In this document: in pieces, positions 43,891-57,779 of the stretch
Layout of the letters: the number at the start of each line of letters is the position of its first letter
Position numbering within the stretch: the first letter of the stretch is position 1
Source: Apis mellifera
Taxonomy: Eukaryota > Arthropoda > Insecta > Hymenoptera > Apidae
DNA length: 64,000 bases
Assembly (NCBI RefSeq): GCF_003254395.2
Contig: NC_037650.1
Location: 806,001-870,000 of the forward strand
Direction: 5' to 3'
The notes under the pieces: model-generated
Database searches by the model: none
Told to the model about the DNA's origin: nothing
Seen by the model: only the letters and a program-made list of their open reading frames with translations
Position numbers and translations under genes: made by a program

Positions 43891-44369
43891 TAATTTCATA
43901 ATATGATTTTCAAATAAAGAGAGATAAAAAATATTTACGATTAAAAAAAGATTGGATTACTGTGTGTGGAATACATCAACTTCATTATTCATAATTTACA
44001 TACATAATTTACATAATTTACATACATAATAACATATATCATATTAATAATTTATAAAGCTAAATGAATTGCACGAATAGATTGAAAAACATTTTTAAAA
44101 AAAATTTCATTACATCATTAATCAAAATCAGAAAAATAGTTCTTCTTGTGCACTAATCATGTTTTATTGACCGAAACACTGGAAAATGAAATTTTTTTCT
44201 TTTATATCTCCCTGCAAACATGATGTCGATATCCTAATCCATTGAGCGATATAATTAAACTTATGTTAAATTAAATTTCTGTCCGAGTTCTATCAGTCGT
44301 TATTGCTGCAATATAGTTTAATGAACTCGAATCACCTGATATTTTAATTTATATTAAAATTAACATTGT

Positions 44370-44424
44370 AAATATATAATTATATATAATTAAAATATAT
44401 AATTATATATAATTATATATATTT
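44370..44424. repeat. AT-rich inverted and tandem ATATAATT tract
   Basis: Repeated ATATAATTATATATAATT steps, self-complementary. Noncoding. Confidence 0.75.
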
Positions 44425-44689
44425 TGTATAATATTATTATATTCGATATTATCTCCATAATATTTCTTTATTTACAACAGATCTCTTTTTACGATAAATA
44501 TTTAATTTACTTATAAATATTTACACGATAATTAATTTATTTATTAGATGATATAATCGTTCGAAAAACATTATGACAGAAAGAAAGCGATAGTTCTGCT
44601 CCGTTAAATATATATTTCAAATATAAATAATGTCTGTGTCGTGTTTCACGTTGACTGTGATGTTCCACATTGAAATACATTGTCAACAT

Positions 44690-45541
44690 TCGTAACAATA
44701 TTATGTCATCTACATAAAATCTTTAAGACATCCTTACAAAAAGGATTAAAGAATCGGTTGAGTGTAAATGAATAAGATGCTCTTTCTTCTTTAAGTATTT
44801 ATCCACAAATAAAAATCTCTTTAAGGACTTTTTTGTGGAAAGGATTCTAACATGAGCGATTTGTTCAATTTTATAGACAAATTTAATAAAAAATAACATA
44901 ACAAAAGATAAAATGCGAACAGTGAAGCGTGCTTCATCGAGCCAACAACATCGAAATGAATATATATATAATTTAATATGCTTATCAAAGACAACAGGAT
45001 TCTTCATGTATTTTCATAGATCATGTCAAGGAAGAATTCTAAAATATGCAACTCTGACATAAGTAAAGCGCCAGTTGCTTGAAATTACACAGAAAGAAAT
45101 GGAATATTGTAACCTGAATTGATGGCAATTTTGCCATTCTGTTTATTTCTTAGTGAAGAGAAAATTTATAGCAAGATGTGATACAAATCTCCATTTCAAA
45201 GATTTTAAAGAAGCTCAAAGAATGTATAGATTATCTTGATATGTTGCATCTATGAATTATTATGGCGGAAATAACTAAACTGGCTCAACAAAATCAATAA
45301 TTGAACTCGAGACTTCAAATTTATAGTTCAAATCCCAAATTGAGAATCTATAAGTGAATGTACAATTTACTGAATCTATAAATAAATAGTATATAGTAGT
45401 GAAAACATAGATGGAATATCTTTGGAGGAGTCATCAGTCATCTGTATCTTCATTGTTGATTTCATTAATTGCAAATTACAAGAAAAGAGATTCATTAAGA
45501 AACAATAGTTTTCTTTCAATAAAAATAAGATATATCAATTC

Positions 45542-45579
<38 letters not shown>

Positions 45580-46450
45580 AATAAGATTGGAGAATTCATT
45601 GAAAAAAATTCATTGAATAAATAGCTCAGTCATAGAAGATAATAAATTGAAAAAAAGAAGAACAGAAGAAATCTAGTGGCAAAGATACCAAACACATTGA
45701 CAAAACAATCAATGAATGAGGCACCAATATCTGGACAAAAATAATAGTTAGAAAACAAAAAGAAAAAAAGTGACCAGAAAAGATGATGACACAGATACCC
45801 AAGTTATCAAACAAACCTCTTTTCCACCTAAAAAACGAAAAAGAGATAGAAGAAAAAAATGGAAGAAAAAATTGAGGCTATTTGCTCGAAGCAAAATAAT
45901 TTGCCTCATTAAAATAGCCGAGATGCACTTGCTGGGACTGGATAATTCAGTTTCATGACGTTATAGTAGAAAGGAAATCTTTCCTCCTGAAACTAGGCAT
46001 CATTACATGCTCAGAAATATATTGCCAGTAAAACGTTTATGAATTCTGGCTATGGCCTTGAAATATCACATGTTGCAATGTTTAAAGTTAGATTATGTGG
46101 GCTAATGAAGTGTCATCTGTATGTTACAATTCTTGCATAATGATCATTGTAACATTTTTCTAAATGATACAAAATATATGTATAAGCAATGAATTATACA
46201 TTTGCCAAACTCAAGATAAACTTGATAATATGATCTTCAAATAATTTTACTTTAATTATGAAATGGACAAGGTTTTGTCATTAATTATGGAGGAATTTCA
46301 AAATTGAAATCATGTGTCTTTTGAGGAATATCTTTTTTCTTTCGTGAGCAAAGGAAAAATGCTATTATGCATTAAAGATTACACGTTACATATATTCATT
46401 AAAAATTCAAAAAAGCGGACTCGCGTCCATTTTCCAGAATCGCAAAAAAA
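44690..46450. other. Less AT-rich block, possibly a decayed element or pseudogene
   Basis: Composition differs from the flanks for about 1.7 kb. Plus-strand fragments include a basic run (PPKKRKRDRRKKWKKK, 45827-45874) within an open stretch 45770-45958, and RHHYMLRNILPVKRL with MALKYHM further on (about 45993-46072). A minus frame covers 45007-44723. Many stops interrupt any long reading. The order of a basic segment followed by a PVKRL-type helix faintly recalls harbinger-type transposases, but this is too weak to name. Confidence 0.25.
45547..45577. repeat. (AT)n microsatellite
   Basis: 31 bases of uninterrupted alternating AT. Confidence 0.97.
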
Positions 46451-46989
46451 ATAAATTAAACTCAAATAATTTAATTTATCTAAATTATCTGCATGTAAAA
46501 AATATTCATGAAGTTATTCGCTATTTGATAGAATCTATATTCAATTTGATATTAATTAGATAAATGCAATTCAAAATTCAATATTCGTAGATCATGATTA
46601 CATTCTTACGTTCTTTTGAATAATGTGAGTTATGGATGTTTTAGCTCATATCTTGCATTAGGTAAGAATTCATAACCGCATTTCATCATTATGACATAGC
46701 CAAGAACATAAGCAACAAGGTGCAATTCCTTGAAGAATATGTCGTATCTTAACAACAGAAATTGGTTTGGATTTGTGTTTTATTATTTTAAAAAATTAAA
46801 TGGAAAACGATTACATCTTTCTGTGAATTTATAATGATACAATAAAATTCGAAACGGACAAGAAAATACTGATAAAACTCAGTCATAAATAGAATAAAGA
46901 AAAATATTTCGTCAACAATATATAAATATTAAGATATATAAATATACCTTATGTATATAAATATTAAGAGCTTATAGTTAGTGCTTATT

Positions 46990-47230
46990 AGTTATGAATT
47001 GAATTTTATTCTGACATATACACATATTGGCTAAATGAAACGTAATCGCTGGCTCATGAAAGCAGGTTTCATTGGAAGGAATCATTGCCTCCTCTCTGAT
47101 ATTTGAACGAAAATTGCACAGTCGCCATGGATGGAGATCAGGAAAGAGCATGGAGATAATATTACATTCTTTTAGATTTGGACCCGTGCGTTCAATGGAA
47201 TTTCTTATAGCTAACTTAAAATGATTTCAC
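46990..47230. other. Small GC rise beside the piggyBac relic
   Basis: 47040-47200 has a clear GC rise (for example CGCCATGGATGGAGATCAGG at 47123). It is on the C-terminal side of the relic and could be untranslated or end sequence of the same element, or unrelated. No TTAA-flanked end is evident. Confidence 0.3.
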
Positions 47231-47340
47231 ACACAAATTAACGCATAAAACTTTTATATTTTAATATTTTATCTTTTATATTTTATGTTTTATCTTTACA
47301 TAAACAAAAAAAATTTATTGAATATTAAAGTTTATATTGT

Positions 47341-47886
47341 TGTTTTGTATTTTTTATAAAGCAAGATGCATCGTCGGTTTGTCAGGATTTGTCAGGAAAG
47401 CAATAATGTATCGTTTAATGTTTTACCTTTTTTATTTCGTTGGGAACAAACTTTACAATCTTTCTTAATTCCTGTTATATGAATATAATATATAATTACT
47501 GCTCTTACATTCACTATTTATTATTCTTATTTTTCGTCTTCTTATACCTCTCATTTCATCTTCATCTTCATTATTACTTTTTCTATCATTAATTTTTTTA
47601 TGAATGTAATTTCATCATTCAATAACGAAAAATCAAACTCGTCTTCATTTGAACTAATTTCATTACCGTATTCCATGCTTTCAAAACTCAAAAATTTTGA
47701 AAATAATATTTCTATTGCCATGACTATCAAACTCTGATTAATGCTGAAGATATAGTCCGATCCGTGATCGCGGTCTAATTTGAAATAAAAAAAATTTAGC
47801 TTTTGACAATACATTATTCTACACCTCATAAGATTATATGTTACCTTTAGATTTAAACTATCAATTTTAAAATTAATTCTTTCCAA
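47341..47886 (-). pseudogene. piggyBac-like transposase relic (acidic N-terminal-like part and C-terminal Cys-rich domain)
   Basis: Seen on the minus strand: an open frame from 47886 to 47551 ends in a Ser/Asp/Glu-rich stretch (SSNEDEFDFSLLNDE) typical of piggyBac transposase N-termini. At 47466-47341 another frame reads KKDCKVC followed by a basic run. A one-base frame change then gives HYC, and after a duplicated CCTGACAAA comes PDKPTMHLA (47386-47361), with SCF and a Lys-rich tail in the shifted frame. This order, CxxC, then YxC, then PDKPxxHL, then CF, is that of the cysteine-rich zinc-binding C-terminal domain of insect piggyBac-like transposases. The roughly 400-residue catalytic core with the DDD triad is absent, so the copy is internally deleted and frameshifted. 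No TTAA-flanked terminal inverted repeats were found. The C-terminal call is better supported than the N-terminal one. Confidence 0.5.
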
Positions 47887-47895
47887 AATAATTGT

Positions 47896-47915
47896 TATAT
47901 ATATATATATATATT
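47896..47915. repeat. (TA)n microsatellite
   Basis: 20 bases of alternating TA just beyond the upstream end of the minus-strand transposase relic. Confidence 0.95.
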
Positions 47916-47919
47916 TTTG

Positions 47920-50900
47920 AAAAAAAAAATATATCTTTGTCTTTTTTTTGTTTCATTTGCCATTATTTATTCTAATTTTGTAAGATATGAAAAAATTTTG
48001 AAAAAATGAAAATATAAAATAAAAAAGACTAAATTACAATTAATTATTACAATTTTTTAATGAAAATTTATTTTTTAATGAAAATTCACGAAATTTTCAT
48101 AATTTATTAGATAATAATTTTTTGGATTTGTTGTAATGTTTAAACAAAAACATTATTTAATATATTTGTATATATTATTGTTTGTAAAATATTAAAATTA
48201 ACTTAACATAATTGCCAAAGTCTAGTGCCAAATTAAATTTTGTTAAATTCTTAATTTCTTGATATTTTTTTTTTAAAAAGTATGTTTTGCTATTTCTTTA
48301 ATATATATTATAACTCCAATGATCTACAAAATTTAATAGATTGTGATAGAATTATTTCATAATTATATTGCTAATTATTGAAAATCTTAATAATATTTTT
48401 ATAATAATAAAACGATCTGAAATAACTGAATTCTTCGATTCTTCAAATATTCGTTTGTATGTTGCATGTCCATCACCACCGCACCGTAAATATTATTTCA
48501 ATTCTTATTATTTTTACTATTTAAAATGATATATTATTAATTATTTCTATTTGCAGTAATTATTTATATAAAAATATTAAAAAAGATTTTATAGTGAAAA
48601 TTTGAGTATTATTCTTTTATAATAATTCCATTACAATAATCCAAATTTCATTGTTTTCAAGAAGAATTCAATGTATCACAATTTCTTCTTTCATTTTTCA
48701 ATCAAATATTTATATATTGATGTTAATTATTAAATTATTGTTGTATAGAAAATGGCAGATTTCATTAATGAGAATGAAATTTTTTTCAGCCATAAATTTT
48801 TTAGTTCCTTTAAAACATAGTTAAATTTTCCCTTTTGATTGTTGCATTATTAAATTTGAATCTTAGTCAAGATCTTTTAACAACTCTGTTCCTTTTCTTT
48901 ATGATCAAATAGATTTTTCTTCGCATATAAATTGAAAACATTCTATTGTTATTGAAGTTTCAAGATTTATATTTATATATTTTGGAACAACAAAATGTAC
49001 TTTTAAGAGTGCTTTTTCATTTTATAGAGAAATTATCACAAAGTGGCTTTTTCTTTAATTTTTCTTTAATTAATGTTTTTTGAATATCAATTTTTTTTAC
49101 TGAATTTAATATAAAATCAGAAACAACAGTTACTTTTCTTTTGCGATCCTTTTCTATTATATCGTATTGAAGGGATTTTTCTTTTTAAAATAATTCTCAT
49201 CTAAAAGTAAAAAATTCGAATAATTTTAATAAAATAATTCAAATTATTTTATATAAGTATTCTAAAATATAAAATATAACAAATATAATTTTATTATATT
49301 TATGTAATTGTATTTAATATACATATAATTAATTTATGAAAAACTAAAAATATATAACATGCAATTATATTAACACATATATTATTATATTGTGTATATA
49401 ATTACATTATACAGTAAAAATATGTAACTAAATTTATAATTAAATTTCTATATGTTTAGAAATAAGTTTAATAATATACTCAGTAATTTGATAATGGACT
49501 TGTAAGACGTGATATCGTAACTTCATGCATTCATCACAAAAAAACAAAAATTAAATAATGCTCAAATATGACAGCTTGTATGATCATTTATTATATGATC
49601 AAGTAATTTAACGTAGTAATTTGCCAGAAAATTAGCAAGAAATATTCAATGTTTTTCGCGGCTATTGATGTGAATTTTCGAGTATTTCGTTTTACTTGGT
49701 TGTAATTTTACTTAATTTTATTAATTCTTCATTGATACATGATATATGTGACGAATTGTCCTTTTTCTCTTTAATTTGAGTGAAACTAATTGAAACTCTG
49801 ATAATCCGGATAAACTGAAAGATATTGATATGAATTGGATTGAGACTCAGTATTAGATTGTCGAAATCGACAAATGTTTTTGTGTTTATGATGATATATG
49901 ATTAAAAAAGAGAAAAAATTTTGATTGGCCAGTAATAATGTAAAAATATAATACGTAGTAAATCGTATTTTGGGTTTGATTGAGAACATTGATTATGATG
50001 TCTCTGTTTTTAATTGTTATTGATCTACAAATTATTGATCTATTCCATTTGGATTCAAAATATTATTAAATATAAATATTCTATTTGGATTCAAAACATT
50101 GTTAGATATAAGAAATTCAAAGATTCTTGATAATTGAAATAATTAAAATAATTGACATAAAGAAAAAGAGGTTAATTCATTCGTTATCATTCTTGTTTCT
50201 GTGTATTTTTTATTTTTCTATTTTAAATTTCTCTTATTCTCTAATTATAAAATAATTCATCGAGTAGAAATATGATATTGTAATGGATGTAACAAAAAGC
50301 AATTATAAGCATTTTCAGCAATTATAAAATTTCTAAAAGCAAGTCAAAGAATTAATTGTTATTTGATAAATTTTTACCATTACTTTTAAATCATATTTTT
50401 TGGAGTTTTTTTATTTACAGATTATTGGAAAACACATTGATTATTGGAATTGGTATGATGGGAAAATTTATATTTAAAGATATTCCCCAACAACATTATT
50501 TGATTACATCAATAATAAATGAAATATATTTGAAATTTTTAAAATTATATCATGACTTATTTTCATTTATTTGTGCATAATTATACTCTATATTATTAAA
50601 TGATATGAATATTTATAGAATATATATATAGAATTTATAGAATATATACATATTTGAAAATATCAAAAATATAGAAACAGCCATTAACTGAAGATTTTTA
50701 AGGTAATTTCAAAAAACGTTTTTTTTACAAAAACTTTCGTTATGTTTTTGTTAATGAAAATATTGGCCAATCATAAAACGCGATATAATAAATATATTTA
50801 TCAATAAAAATCTATATTGAATAACAACGAATAAATTGATTAATTGTTATAAGACGAATAAAGTGAATTTAATTAAATAATTCGAATCAAAGTGAATAAT

Positions 50901-53287
50901 GTAAAATTATGAAAAGAATATAAAAGCATTTTTTAACAAATGAATGATAAATAATACATATTTGAAAAAGTAAATATAAAATATATTACATCTGTGTTAA
51001 ATTAAAAAACAATTCACTAATTAACAAAATAAATTATTATTCATTGAAAATTCAATTAGAATATTGAAATATATTATCTTCTTTTGAATATCCTTCTTTA
51101 ACCTTGACGAGCAAACTTATTTGATAAATTTATTAAGTTAATTTTCTTATGACAAATGAAATTCGATATAACTTTCCCATCCTGTTACTGTTATAACTTC
51201 TGCTCATTGTATATTTCATCTGAATGTATTATAACATATTATTATTGATATTACAATATGAATTTTTGTTAATTATTTCTTTTGCTAATGTTGATGAATT
51301 CCTAAGTATCCCCAGGAAAAAAATTCCAAAAAAATTCATATTCAGAATTCTAAGATCTTATCTAATCAATTTATATATCTCGTTTCATAAATAGATCCGA
51401 ATATTTCTTACATTATGGTCTCATGTTAAAAAATCATGTTTTTCCGGATATCTAATGGAATTTCTTTCAGGAGTGCTGGAATAATATCTCCTAGAAATAT
51501 TTTATATATTGCATTATTTAGAAATATATATTATCATGAAGTACCAACTTCATAAAATGATAGACCAATAGATTTGCATTGCGAAGCATAAACAAACTTC
51601 ATTCATAAAATTGTATTCTCATATAAAAAACGCTTCATTTGTATATCATAAATATAATATTTGAAAATAAGAAATTCTATTCTATTTTTTAACCGCTATC
51701 TCGAATATTGAAATCGTTAATTCTGGAAATGCAAATTTTGTAAATATTTGTATGAGTAACTTATGTTCTTTGAAAATGCAACGATTATATTCGATTAATA
51801 TCTGAACAAAATAAAAATATTTATTATTAATTAATGATTAATTACTAATTAATAATCAATAATCATTTTGTACTGAAACTCATTTTAGATATATTGCTAA
51901 TGATAACAATGATAGCATCCTCTCATTAACAAAAAAATAGTAAGATCAACAGACTTCCATTCCTGGGCATTAAACTATTCGTAATGCACGAAATTTTTTC
52001 CTAATGTGATCATTCTGATGTAATTCTTGATATTGTCGAGTCGCATATGTCGCATTTCCATAGCATTATAAGCTAATATCCAATTATATTATAATATTTT
52101 ATATTTATTTGCATCATAAATGTGCATTGTGATACAAAATTCATCCAATTCACAAATTTGAAAATTTTATTTAATCCAAATAGTTTAAAAATTCACAACT
52201 TTCCTTTGATTTTTTAAGTACATTTGGATTTTTTCTATGTTTTTATTATTTTTTTTTTATTTTTTTTGATTTTGGTTTTGTGATTATATGATCTCCAATT
52301 TAAAGAAAATTCTAATAAGAATTTCCAATAAAGAATTAAATTGAAGAGGAATGCCGCATATAGATTTGTTATTCTCAAGAAAATTGATTGAGTGTTTTTA
52401 ATAAACTTTTTTGAGTGTAGAATGATATTTGTTTAAAAAATAATTATCTAAAAAAATATTATTTCGAAATAATGTTCATATTCTAGCTGAAGTCGTTTAT
52501 ATAGTTATATATTTTAAGAAATATATGGATCTTTTAAATAGTTTTTTTAAAAATAGTGAAAAATAATGAAAAATAATAAAAAATAATGAGACTGATCTCA
52601 CGCAATATCATTTTATAAGTTTTAAATTAATTGTTTTAATACAAGTTAAAAATTAGTATATTTTATTAACATATGAATTAAGAATTGGTATATTTCGAAG
52701 AAAAATTCATCACGTAAATGTATTGATTAAGGGGAGTATTTGAGAAAAAATTCGATGAATAGAATTTTATTATGTAATTAAAAAAAATAATAAATTATCT
52801 TTATAAGAAAAAATTCTAATTTAATTTATAATTCATTTTGATTTTACCTAGTATGTAATTTAAACTATAATAAATTATTTTTATATTTCTAATGAGTTAT
52901 TAAATAAATTCAGTATAAAAAAAGTAATTGAATATTAATTGAATTTGAATACAAATTGAATATGAAAATATAATATTGAGTTTTTCTTTCATTTTAATTC
53001 ATTCATTTCAATTCACATATGAATTATAAATATAATGTAATGCAATCAATTTTTAATTATAAAATAAATATAATCCAATAACTTGTAGAAATAAAATAAA
53101 TTTATTCAACAGAAAATGTAAAATTTATAATTATATTTAATTTATAATTATAGAAATATAATAGAGATTATATTACTTTATATATTATATATTTATTATA
53201 TTTTTATTCGTCATATTAAATTATGTATTTAATAAAAAAATTTATAACAATAAGATTGATTGCCATTTTTGAAAATGTTTAAAAACT
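47920..53287. other. AT-rich noncoding stretch
   Basis: No gene is recognised. A mild GC rise at 51100-51600 contains a few short open pieces without a consistent frame. Confidence 0.55.
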
Positions 53288-53870
53288 ATTTTTATCATTT
53301 TCAACACTTATGGATAGATTTGACATAATTCAACTAATCGATTATGAAATTTTTAGCTTTCAATATGTTTTAATAACAAATATTATATTATGAACTTATA
53401 TATTTGTAAGAAAATAACAGTTTGGCAATTTTTTAAAACTTGAGTTAAATTTCTGAATTTTTGAATAAATGATTAATTTTATTTATTAGTAAATTTCTTT
53501 TTAATTTAATATAAAATATAATGATATTTTTTAAAATTTGAGTTGAATTTCTGATGAGTAAAAATGATTTTCATCATGAATGGATACTACTATTACAATA
53601 TTTATAGATAAAATCAACTAATAAATTATAAACAGTTTTTTAGTTTTCAACATTTGCATGTTTCAATAACAAATATTATATCATGAATATAAATATAAAT
53701 ATATAAGAAAATAATTCAAAATATTTTTTAAAATTTGAATTAGATTTCTGAATTTTTGAATAAGTAATAATTATAAACCAATTAATTTTATTTATTAGTA
53801 AATTTCTTTTTAATTTAATATAAAATGTAACGATATTTTTTAAAATTTGAATTGAATTTATTGTAATTTT
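53288..53870. repeat. Old tandem duplication, ~290-310 bp unit
   Basis: 53288-53560 aligns with 53565-53870 at an offset of 293-309 bases. Shared blocks: AATAACAAATATTATAT, GATTTCTGAATTTTTGAATAA, TTAGTAAATTTCTTTTTAAT, and GATATTTTTTAAAATTTGA at the end. Small insertions make the second copy longer. The first block also repeats the GATATTTTTTAAAATTTGA motif internally. Confidence 0.8.
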
Positions 53871-56800
53871 ATGTATTCATTTTAAATAACGTCGTAATCA
53901 TAAATTTGATTTATTCATTTTATACAAAAAATAATTAATCAATTTATTTATTATTTGTGATATAATTTTTTATCGATAAAAAAATAATGTTATATTCAAT
54001 ATATTTTCTTAAATGAATATGATCGATGGCATGTAATCACATAACTATCATCAATTAGATTACATGCCAATTTTTTCTTAATAACTTCTTAATAACTTTT
54101 TTCTTAATAATTACAAACCGATGAAAATGAAAATTTTTTATAAAAGCAAAATGTCGTTTGAAATTAGCTCAGAAATTTCTATGGATATTTTCATATTTTT
54201 AAGATTTAATTCGATATTTTATTTGTATAAAACGTAAATTTTTTCAAATTTATCTTTTCATTCTTTAGATATAATGGATTTCTTTTCTATATCTAATAGT
54301 AAAAATTGAATTTTCAAAATTTTTTGAATTAGAAATAGGAATTTTATTATTAGATTTTTTTAAAAATATTTTACAACATTGTATTTTTAATATACTTACT
54401 ACTTAATTTTATTGTCTTCTATTTCTTTTGCAAATTCAAAAAAACATTATGATAAATCGTTCATCATTCATGATGGTACTTATTGTTTTTATTTTTATTA
54501 TTATTTAATCATTGTTATTGAGGAATTTTTGTAACTTGATTATATTACATTGAATTTTTTCATTTTTTTATATTTTGCATTAATCGAATACAATTAAAAG
54601 CGTATTTAATTTATTTTTTTAAATGTCAAATATAAATTGTATATTTATATTGGTACGAATTATTACAGTATTAACAGTACAAGATATAGTATTTTCTTCA
54701 ATTATATTTCGGAGAAGAAATCTAATAAACAAGAATTATACAGATATTATTCATCTTATTCGAAAAAATTTCGGTTAAAAATTGTAATATTGACCGTAAT
54801 GCAAATATAAATGAAATAATGCACTATTGTATAAAATAAAATAACGTTTGTAACGCAATATGATTATATATAAATATAAATTATATTTATATAATTCACT
54901 TACAATTAGAAGAGCGGTAACATCGTAAATAAGTTGTCTTTTATCGTTGAACAAATAAATGTGTTTAATGATAATTTTATTGCCAAAAATTTCTGTTCAC
55001 AAAATTGATGCTAAATCGTTTTTGATTAAATTGTTCAATCATCGCATATAAATTTTTATGATACTTCTTAACATCCTGTTATTTGAGAATGCTGAATATT
55101 GCCTTTTTCTATAAATAATACATTGTTCAAAAACCAAGGTTTTTGTATCATGATATTATAATTAAAACATTCAGCAGCATAAATATATCATATTTATTTT
55201 GTCAAAGTCTTGATGAAAAATTGTAAACCTTTTTAAATTATTCTTTGCACTGTCATGTGATTAATTTCTATTTAACGAGTAATTTAATGAAAAATAAACT
55301 CAAGTAAAAATTTTCTGTTCTTTAGCAATAATTTCTAATAAATGTTCAACTAATATAATAAATGCTGTTAGATATAAATATAAATGTTGCAATATCAATT
55401 TTTAATTTATTGAAAATAACGTTGCTTAGAATCTTTTTCGTTCGTGTATAAAATAATCTTTCGATATATTCTTTCTATTATTTTTTATTGCTATTCTTAT
55501 TTCTCATTATATTTTGAATATATTGAATATATCTATAATCTATGATTTCTATTTCATTTATTGCACATAACGAATATTTTTTATATACAAATATTGTAGT
55601 CTTTTATTTATTCACAATTGATAGATCTTAATGTAATTTCGAAAGATATAATCAAAAACATCATTATCATGTGATATATGTTTCATTAAAAAATTAAATG
55701 TGTCTTGAATTTTAAAACCATTGACGAACATAAAAAACAAATGTTTCAATGTGATATTTTTCATTATTGTCTTATTTTGCACATTGAAAGGATGTCAGAC
55801 ATCGATTCAATCCATAAATTATTTTTTATATGAACTTTTTTTTACTGATCAGAATATATCTTTACTGATTCAAAAATATAGAATCATATATTTATTTTTT
55901 ATAATGTTTTTTACGCTTATATATAATTTTTTGTATATTATCTTTTATAAGTAGCAATTATAAATATTCTATATAGTGAATTTTTTTCATATATTTGGTT
56001 TCATACATATTTATAACTTGATTTCATCATAAATGCGGAGGCGCTTGGAACTATTTTATGATGGTTGACAAGAATTGTGAACGATTGCAGTGACATCTAT
56101 ACAATGATTCAGTTAGAATCGCAACTGTGATGATTGTTAACTGATACTGCTATTTTTACAAATAAAAGATATAGTATGAAATATTTATTTTTCTGAAATT
56201 CTTGATTTTATTGTATTAAAAGCAATCAAAAAATTGATTTAAACTTTTCAAAAATTTAGATTGAAAATTAAAAAATAATTGGTATACTTATACTCGATTC
56301 GGTTTCATCTCAAATATCCAATATTTGAAATGAATAATAATTATATAAAAGAATACATAAAATACATATTTGGTGTATATAGTATTATCATAGTCCACTA
56401 TGGAATTCATACGGAAACACTTGAATGAAAAAAAAAAAACATTTAACTATGATAATTAAACTATTATTTGCTTGATATTTTAAATTCCATTTGCTAAAAT
56501 GTATTTATATCAAGTTTTTCACTTTCGAATAAATATTATTTCACGATAAAAAAATTATAAGTTTGAAATATATATATAAAAATTTGCAAAAAGAGAAAAA
56601 ATTTTGTATTAATGATGATCAATTGTAATACATCAAGAGTTAAAATTAAACAAACATTATTAGAGCAAAAAGTTATAACAAAGTTTGGAAAAAACATTAC
56701 AGTAATTGGCAAAATATTAATCATTTGATGATCATAAAAATGTAATTCATGATTGTTTAGATTTATAGCCAATTTTATCCGTAATTTATTTTAGAATAGG

Positions 56801-57366
56801 ATTTTAAGATATTTTAAAATTGTTAAGCATGTTTCATAACATGAATTTTTTAAAATCATGATAATTTTATTTTTAACATTTACTTTTCAATATTTAATTA
56901 ATATTCTTAACATCTGTTTTCAAGATTCAATTTATTTGTTAGATTCGTAGTGTTTCCTAACCTAATTGTTTGCTACGATTACTTTTGTTTGTTGATTACT
57001 CGCGTGGTCATTTGAAAAATTTACTATTCATCTTTCATTAATAATTTTTTTTTTTTACTACTTTTTTTTGTTATTAAGATAGATTCTCTCTTGTCAATTC
57101 GTAATATGTGGATTCAATCAACGAATCCATGTGTCTTATCCCTTTTACATAAAACATTCGAAACAATTGCCTCATAAAAAAATCAAAAATATAGAATTTC
57201 AACAACTCTTAAATAAAAATAAAAAAATAAAATATACATTGTTTTCATAAAATATAACGAATCATTAATCTTTATAAACTAATGTTAATTGATCTTTTGA
57301 AATAAAATAATTAAAATATGCAAAATCAATTTAAACTTTTTATCATTCCATTATATTTTCGTATGA
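53871..57366. other. AT-rich stretch with a GC rise at 56030-56150
   Basis: 56030-56150 contains short open pieces in different frames (KCGGAWNYFMMVDKNCERLQ; WLTRIVNDCSDIYTMIQLE). It could be an upstream exon or relic related to the 57.4-58.4 kb candidates, but no splice arrangement joins them convincingly. The rest appears noncoding. Confidence 0.3.
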
Positions 57367-57477
57367 GATGTCATCTTAGCAGAAGAATTGGAATTTTATT
57401 GGAGACTTAAACTTAGATTATACATCGAGAAAAAAGATAGTACATATCATCATTATAATAAAGTGGATCATTATAAG
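57367..57477 (+). CDS. Possible internal coding exon Z, unknown protein
   Basis: An open frame of 37 codons containing LAEELEFYWRLKLRLYIEKK and ending ...DHYK, followed directly by a donor-like GTAAAT at 57478. The 3' splice site could be the AG at 57378-57379 or 57381-57382 (TCTTAGCAG), preceded by a T-rich stretch, so the true exon may start at 57380 or 57383. The end is in phase 0, matching the phase-0 start of the next candidate exon at 57780. No family is recognised; the peptide is charged and helical-looking. No initiating methionine exon was located upstream. A GTAAGT donor at 57667, with another open stretch before it (57524-57666), could mean alternative splicing, an additional broken exon, or chance. 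Confidence 0.25.
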
Positions 57478-57779
57478 GTAAATAGACTATCTTCTAAGCA
57501 ACAGTTTAGTGTGTATTCAACATGATCTATCAAGGATTTTGGAAGCAGAGAAAAAAGAAGGATATTCTTCTGGAAATTGCAAAATACAGCATTAAAGCAC
57601 AGCAATTTTCACTTATATTTGGAAAGAGCATGTTAACATTGCTAATTCAATTGCGTCTTTTCTAAAGTAAGTCTGTTTTTTTTTTCAATTTTATGTATTG
57701 TGTATAATTGATTTTGAATAACTGAATATATGGATTTGAAAATTAAACTCATTCTTCTCAAATTTCAAACTATTCGTAG

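Noticed and set aside
47551..47886. Reading the 111-codon minus frame as an intact standalone gene
   Set aside because: It starts without ATG and ends in a low-complexity Lys/Met run. Its position next to the piggyBac Cys-rich domain makes a relic more likely.
57524..57667. Open peptide MIYQGFWKQRKKKDILLEIA..., considered as the C-terminal end of an insect odorant receptor
   Set aside because: The resemblance is a loose pattern only. It stops at the splice-like site and its frame does not join exon A.
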